DNA of 7,572 bases, taken from contig JAFGOG010000003.1 in assembly GCA_016926595.1 (NCBI GenBank), forward strand, positions 1-7,572, in the 5' to 3' direction. Shown one piece after another: positions 7,094 to 7,572 of the stretch (positions are counted from its first letter, which is position 1; the number at the start of each line of letters is the position of its first letter). A program made the position numbers and the translations under genes. The notes under the pieces are model-generated. The model was not told the DNA's origin. It did not search any database and saw only the letters and a program-made list of their open reading frames with translations. The DNA comes from Anaerolineae bacterium. Lineage in GTDB: Bacteria > Chloroflexota > Anaerolineae > JAAYZQ01.

Positions 7094-7572
7094 TTCAACT
7101 TTCTGGGTGAGTTACGGTCAGGCAGCAATGGGAAGGCGTTCAAGTGTCGCATCCCAGCGATTGCTATGAACTTCGCCAAGGGCAGCTAGCATCCGCGTCG
7201 CTCCAGTGCGGTTCCAACGTTGTCCGCCGCGCTTCATGCGCCATTGTACGACGTTTTTCGCTCCACTCTCCACAGTACCACTGCCGATCGGGCGCCCCTC
7301 GTCCCTGAACTTGGCATAATTTATGCGTCGCCAGTGTTCATCAATGTATTCCTTAACCTGGCGAATTGCCTTGCCACGCTCTCCTCTTCGCCGCGGCAGT
7401 TCGTACAGACCAATATCGACCTGGACTCGTTCTCCGTTCCACAACTCAGTTTCACGTTGCTCCATCCAATCGTGAGCCTCTTTGGTGCCTTCTCCGAAGC
7501 CGGCTTTGGCCGCCTTGGCCAGATTCTCGAGACAATGGCCCCAATCTAGAATCCCTACACACCTTTTGGGCA
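7094..7572 (-). mobile_element. 3' part of an insertion sequence, ISKra4-like (left boundary uncertain)
   Basis: The transposase reading frame defines the element; the rest lies beyond the right edge. The inner boundary is a guess: the 22 nt at 7094-7115, just after the stop codon, read TTCAACTTTCTGGGTGAGTTAC on the plus strand in two halves (TTCAACTTTCT at 7094-7104, GGGTGAGTTAC at 7105-7115) and could be the terminal repeat. The other end is not in view, so neither the inverted repeat nor a target duplication can be confirmed. The DNA is visibly less GC-rich than the operon, as expected for acquired DNA. Confidence 0.4.
7118..7572 (-). CDS. DDE transposase, C-terminal part, ISKra4-like (5' end outside window)
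   Basis: The frame is open from the right edge to a TGA at 7118-7120 and gives 150 visible residues. The apparent ATG at 7465 is internal: 35 codons before it read on in the same protein, with ILDWGHCLENL and FGEGTKEAHDW. Recognisable are an ILDxxHxxE segment (D9, probably the second catalytic Asp) and GSGTVESGAKNVV, with the probable catalytic Glu at visible residue 101, followed by WRMKRGGQRWNRTGATRML. This last pattern (GSG-VES, then MKR-G-RW-GA) fits ISKra4-family transposases as I know them; related DDE families are less likely. The enzyme would cut and join the element's ends. The C-terminus looks intact, ending RLPIAA, so nothing shows that it is broken, but the N-terminal half is unseen. 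Confidence 0.85.
   Translation of the reverse strand, partial: PKRCVGILDWGHCLENLAKAAKAGFGEGTKEAHDWMEQRETELWNGERVQVDIGLYELPRRRGERGKAIRQVKEYIDEHWRRINYAKFRDEGRPIGSGTVESGAKNVVQWRMKRGGQRWNRTGATRMLAALGEVHSNRWDATLERLPIAA

Noticed and set aside
7220..7549. 109-codon open frame on the plus strand opposite the transposase
   Set aside because: The minus-strand frame carries clear transposase motifs and is open to the window edge; this one has no recognisable motif.

Overview
The window is GC-rich bacterial DNA with every convincing gene on the minus strand. Reading leftwards from the right edge it holds: the 3' end of an insertion-sequence transposase (7118-7572); a roughly 300-bp gap with a strong sigma-70-type promoter pointing left; and a tightly spaced run of three genes for exported proteins (6819 down to 1), the last cut by the left edge. 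The gaps between these three genes are 39 and 17 nt, which suggests one transcription unit driven from the promoter near 7031-7059.

The first operon gene encodes a signal peptide, a seven-bladed YVTN-type beta-propeller and a C-terminal di-heme cytochrome c peroxidase/MauG-like domain with two CxxCH sites. The second encodes a 1151-residue exported protein of no family I recognise, built of beta-sandwich-like segments and ending in a YLPLV tail. The third starts at GTG and encodes an exported protein with an Ig-like/carboxypeptidase-regulatory-like N-terminus and calcium-binding FG-GAP/VCBS-type repeats at the visible end. The second and third proteins share a module of about 135 residues, so they are built from related parts. 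The layout suggests an extracytoplasmic redox enzyme made together with two large surface or secreted proteins; what they do together is not known from the sequence.

Two features suggest a Chloroflexota-type host (Anaerolineae/Caldilineae-like), though not decisively. One is the YLPL[VI] motif at a C-terminus and in a linker, which I recall as common in exported proteins of that phylum. The other is an in-phase heptanucleotide repeat array inside the propeller gene. High GC and many large exported beta-rich proteins fit the same guess.

The points most worth a second look are: the propeller/di-heme fusion operon with its two module-sharing partners; the absence of any Met after the second CxxCH of the peroxidase domain, with a candidate His ligand; the heptamer array coding for a linker between blades 4 and 5; and the promoter close to the IS end. 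The long plus-strand open frames are antisense shadows caused by high GC.
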